DNA of 47,035 bases from Pseudomonas brassicae (lineage in GTDB: Bacteria; Pseudomonadota; Gammaproteobacteria; Pseudomonadales; Pseudomonadaceae). The notes beneath the pieces are model-generated. The model saw only the letters and a program-made list of their open reading frames with translations, was not told the DNA's origin and did not search any database. This document shows, piece by piece, positions 46,903 through 47,035 of the stretch (its first letter is position 1; the number at the start of each line of letters is the position of its first letter). The stretch is taken from contig NZ_JAAHBU010000028.1 of the NCBI RefSeq assembly GCF_010671725.1, positions 1 through 47,035 on the forward strand, given 5' to 3'. The translations under genes were made by a program, and so were the position numbers.

Positions 46903-47035
46903 ATGACCGAAGCGATACGCCTGGATGAAAAAGTTGTGATCGTCACGGGGGCGGGCGGGGGCCTGGGCCAGGCCCATGCACTGCTGTTTGCACGCCATGG
47001 GGCCAAGGTGCTGGTGAACGATCTGGGCGGCTCGG
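46903..47035 (+). CDS. Short-chain dehydrogenase, partial
   Basis: Only the first 44 codons are present before the window ends. The GGAG site and [18 protein letters not shown] start, followed by [15 protein letters not shown] and VLVNDLGGS, are a classical SDR nucleotide-binding motif. VNDLG is typical of the hydroxyacyl-CoA dehydrogenase-like SDRs. The product cannot be named from this fragment. Confidence 0.85.
   Translation, partial: MTEAIRLDEKVVIVTGAGGGLGQAHALLFARHGAKVLVNDLGGS

Noticed and set aside
1..47035. CRISPR array, insertion sequence or prophage
   Set aside because: No regularly spaced repeats, transposase or phage structural genes were seen.

Overview
The window is bacterial chromosome from a Pseudomonas of the P. 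putida group. The evidence is the conserved block rpsT-murJ-ribF-ileS-lspA-fkpB-ispH, the high G+C content, a short LOV photoreceptor of the PpSB type, a PP0621-family protein and Pseudomonas-style REP/REPIN repeats (GTGGGAGCTGGCTTGCC type). No prophage, insertion sequence, rRNA or CRISPR array was seen.

Layout. 1-7900: housekeeping genes, with rpsT divergent from murJ and an overlapping cluster ribF-ileS-lspA-fkpB followed closely by ispH. 7889-10475: type IV pilus minor pilins (fimT opposite pilV-pilW-pilX-pilE, no pilY1). 10505-17592: thiO, a REPIN, a PP0621-family gene, bamD divergent from rluD-pgeF, then clpB behind a sigma-32-like promoter. 17762-18098: a strong promoter, tRNA-Asn, tRNA-Pro and a terminator. 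18139-21222: a 1027-residue putative toxin (DUF6543-like N-terminus, hydrophobic hairpin, TcdA/TcdB-type glycosyltransferase). 21334-28190: ndh, DUF3094, DUF1780, a CbiM-like permease, yacG-coaE-pilD-pilC (minus) and pilA (plus, no pilB). tRNA-Thr at 28247 marks the start of an accessory stretch (28452-about 36800): a small unknown protein, arsRBC, unknown or immunity-like proteins, a histidine phosphatase, and a FecI-FecR-TonB receptor iron-signalling set. 37153-39842: DUF5713, a nucleotidyltransferase-like protein, an alpha/beta hydrolase, HopJ and DUF1244. 39869-44243: folM, an ABM-domain protein, a MerR/LitR-like regulator, a REPIN, a PilZ-like protein, a LOV photoreceptor and a flavodoxin. 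44244-47035: a LysR regulator, a cidA-cidB remnant, a hydrolase and the start of an SDR gene.

Sequence quality. At least twelve genes carry frameshifts, and every one is explained by loss of one base from a short homopolymer (ribF twice, thiO, rluD, pgeF, clpB, ndh twice, yacG, arsB, arsC, the TonB receptor, DUF1244, cidAB). Essential genes such as ribF, rluD and coaE-linked yacG are unlikely to be broken together, so this looks like systematic under-calling by the sequencing or assembly. I annotate these genes at full length and mark the break. Two lesions do not fit the pattern: an in-frame TAG at the conserved N-terminal Trp of fecR, and a loss of roughly 600 bp that joins cidA to cidB.

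Most notable. (1) The glycosyltransferase toxin candidate keeps the D270/R273/D286/D288 spacing of clostridial large toxins exactly (D840/R843/D856/D858). (2) A LOV photoreceptor sits near a MerR/LitR-like regulator whose cobalamin-ligand motif is degenerate, with folM and a flavodoxin as neighbours, which suggests a light-response locus. (3) The type IV pilus gene set is split and incomplete.
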